NCBI GenBank assembly: GCA_934501475.1 | Contig: CAKSUL010000044.1 | Coordinates: 1-16,042, forward strand | Direction: 5' to 3' | Source: an uncultured Roseovarius sp. | Lineage (GTDB): Bacteria > Pseudomonadota > Alphaproteobacteria > Rhodobacterales > Rhodobacteraceae | Length of the DNA stretch: 16,042 bases | Notes under the pieces: model-generated | What the model was told of the DNA's origin: nothing | The model's input: only the letters and a program-made list of their open reading frames with translations | Database searches by the model: none | Program-made: the position numbers and the translations under genes | Part shown: positions 15,601 to 16,042 of the stretch, in pieces | Position numbering within the stretch: the first letter of the stretch is position 1 | Layout: each line of letters opens with the position of its first letter

Positions 15601-16031
15601 GCCTGATGGCCCAAAGCGGCGAGAACGTGAGCGCCGAGGAAGGCGAATTGTTGTTTGCCGAAGCCGACAAGGTGCTGTCAAAACCATCGCTTCGCGCGCT
15701 GTTCGGAGCTGACGCCCTGTCAGAGGTGCCGGTCACCGCGCCCCTGGCCGATCTTCAGGGCCGGCGCGTGCATGGAACCATCGACCGGCTGGTGATCGAA
15801 CCCGCGCGCATCCTGATCGTCGATTTCAAGACCAACGCGCTGGTGCCCGAGCGCGCCGAGGCCTGCCCGGACGGTCTTTTGCGGCAGATGGGGGCGTATA
15901 GCGCGGCGATTTCCGCCATCTATCCGGGTCGGCGGATTGATGCCGCGATCCTGTGGACACGCACCGCCGAATTGATGATGCTACCACACGATCTGGTAAG
16001 TGAGGCGCTGCGCCACACCCAGATATCTTGA
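12654..16031 (+). CDS. addA: AddA, UvrD-like helicase-nuclease subunit
   Basis: AddA is the motor and second nuclease of the AddAB enzyme. The 1125-residue product carries all the superfamily 1A helicase motifs. These are Walker A SANAGSGKTRVLTDRVARLL (about residues 23-42), motif II ILVDEAQDTSPVQWQ (about 386-400), motif III VVGDKKQSIYSFQGADP (about 425-441), motif IV region LEHSFRSSEAIL, motif V MTVHGAKGLEAPIVIL (about 772-787), and motif VI RDRLLYVAMTRAEKW (about 836-850). The C-terminal RecB-type nuclease has RLVHLLLEFLP and VHGTIDRLVIE...ILIVDFKTN (about 1039-1061). ATG 12654 overlaps the addB stop in ATGA, and GAGGTG lies 5 nt upstream, a strong start. An upstream in-frame ATG (12612) lacks support. 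The gene is complete, stopping 11 bp before the window ends. Confidence 0.97.
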   Translation: MKRDDATLRQIEAARPDLSTWLSANAGSGKTRVLTDRVARLLLDHVNPQHILCLTYTKAAASEMQNRLFQRLGAWAMLDDAGLIAELQTLGLGGPFDQDALRNARRLFARAIETPGGLKIQTIHSFCAGLLRRFPLEAGVSPQFTEMEDRTAALLRAEIVEEIAAGPDSAALYDVARHYSGETFDTLTAEIVRHQSVFPAVADDRAIARALDISPDITAATIQAAVFTGDEQALLDRMIPAMRAGSATDIRSAEHLATLGPLDITALPKLFDLFLTGAKTKSPFSAKTGTFPTKKAQGPLADIMPRIDAWMQRVEAIRETSLAHDTLMKTRALHRFARLFLKKYNTAKQLRGWLDFDDLILRARTLLTRADVAAWVLFRLDGGIDHILVDEAQDTSPVQWQVIERLAQEFTSGIGARSDVLRTIFVVGDKKQSIYSFQGADPREFDRMQSEFAARLKVTDSPLAIRSLEHSFRSSEAILGLVDQCFAGKDDAGFTPDQSHKAFKNTLAGRVDLWPVLPAPETEDDPPWHMPVDVRASNDPVVVLAAQIADTIAGLTQTPHPIPDDRGDAPYPARAIRPGDFLILVQRRSDLFHEIIRACKARDLPIAGADRLRVGGELAVRDLAALLSFLATPEDDLSLAVTLKSPLFGWSEDQLYRLAHGRAQKYLWPELRDRAAEFPEVMAVLNDLRGQVDFLRPYELIERILTRHDGRRKLLSRLGSEAEDGIDALLSQALSYEQKSVGSLTGFLVWMDTDAQEIKRQMDSAGDRIRVMTVHGAKGLEAPIVILPDTGKRANLVRGQVAIANGQALWRNSADQMPEIIADAGEAVKDEQKAERDRLLYVAMTRAEKWLIVATATDPGSAGESWYEKIAAGMERSAARPHSFGMGTGLRLEYGDWPVLETHSTPETDPTPQPLAPWFSQPAPAPLPVAVTLSPSDLGGAKALPGEAGLDEDAALRSGRLVHLLLEFLPDVAREDWQETASRLMAQSGENVSAEEGELLFAEADKVLSKPSLRALFGADALSEVPVTAPLADLQGRRVHGTIDRLVIEPARILIVDFKTNALVPERAEACPDGLLRQMGAYSAAISAIYPGRRIDAAILWTRTAELMMLPHDLVSEALRHTQIS

Positions 16032-16042
16032 CGTTCCCGGTC

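Noticed and set aside
9721..16031. A phage- or defence-type helicase/nuclease system
   Set aside because: Both proteins match chromosomal AddB and AddA over their full length and motif order; this is housekeeping recombination machinery.

Overview
The window is high-GC chromosomal DNA of an alphaproteobacterium, almost certainly Rhodobacteraceae (roseobacter/Rhodobacter group). The evidence is the RegB/SenC/RegA redox cluster in its classical divergent layout, the alphaproteobacterial AddAB type, a DivL-like PAS protein, and the AmgK-MurU pair linked to TsaE. Nearly all of it is core genome.

Layout. The left ~340 bp are less GC-rich than the rest and hold only the 3' end of an unrecognised plus-strand gene (3-224). 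Next come two minus-strand genes, each with its own terminator: a DUF2853 protein (391-732) and adenosylhomocysteinase ahcY (939-2333). A divergent HD-domain 5'-nucleotidase-like gene (2479-3069) shares a 145-bp promoter gap with ahcY. It converges on regA (3128-3679), which is followed upstream by senC (3790-4419); regB (4484-5893) diverges from senC.

From 6005 to the right edge there is one tightly packed plus-strand series: a kinase-less DivL-like PAS protein, tsaE, amgK, murU, addB and addA. The last five overlap at every junction (8, 25, 8 and 4 nt), so they are probably one translationally coupled operon. It joins tRNA t6A synthesis, peptidoglycan sugar recycling and double-strand-break repair.

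The best leads are regulatory. A perfect TTAA-N7-TTAA box (CtrA-type) precedes the DivL-like gene at the -35 position of a candidate promoter, suggesting that the CtrA phosphorelay regulates one of its own controllers. A compound inverted repeat lies between and overlaps the candidate -35 elements of the divergent ahcY and HD-nucleotidase promoters. An inverted repeat plus a GANTC site sit at the predicted regA transcription start. I found no CRISPR array, insertion sequence, tRNA, rRNA, prophage or defence system, and no clearly novel multigene system.
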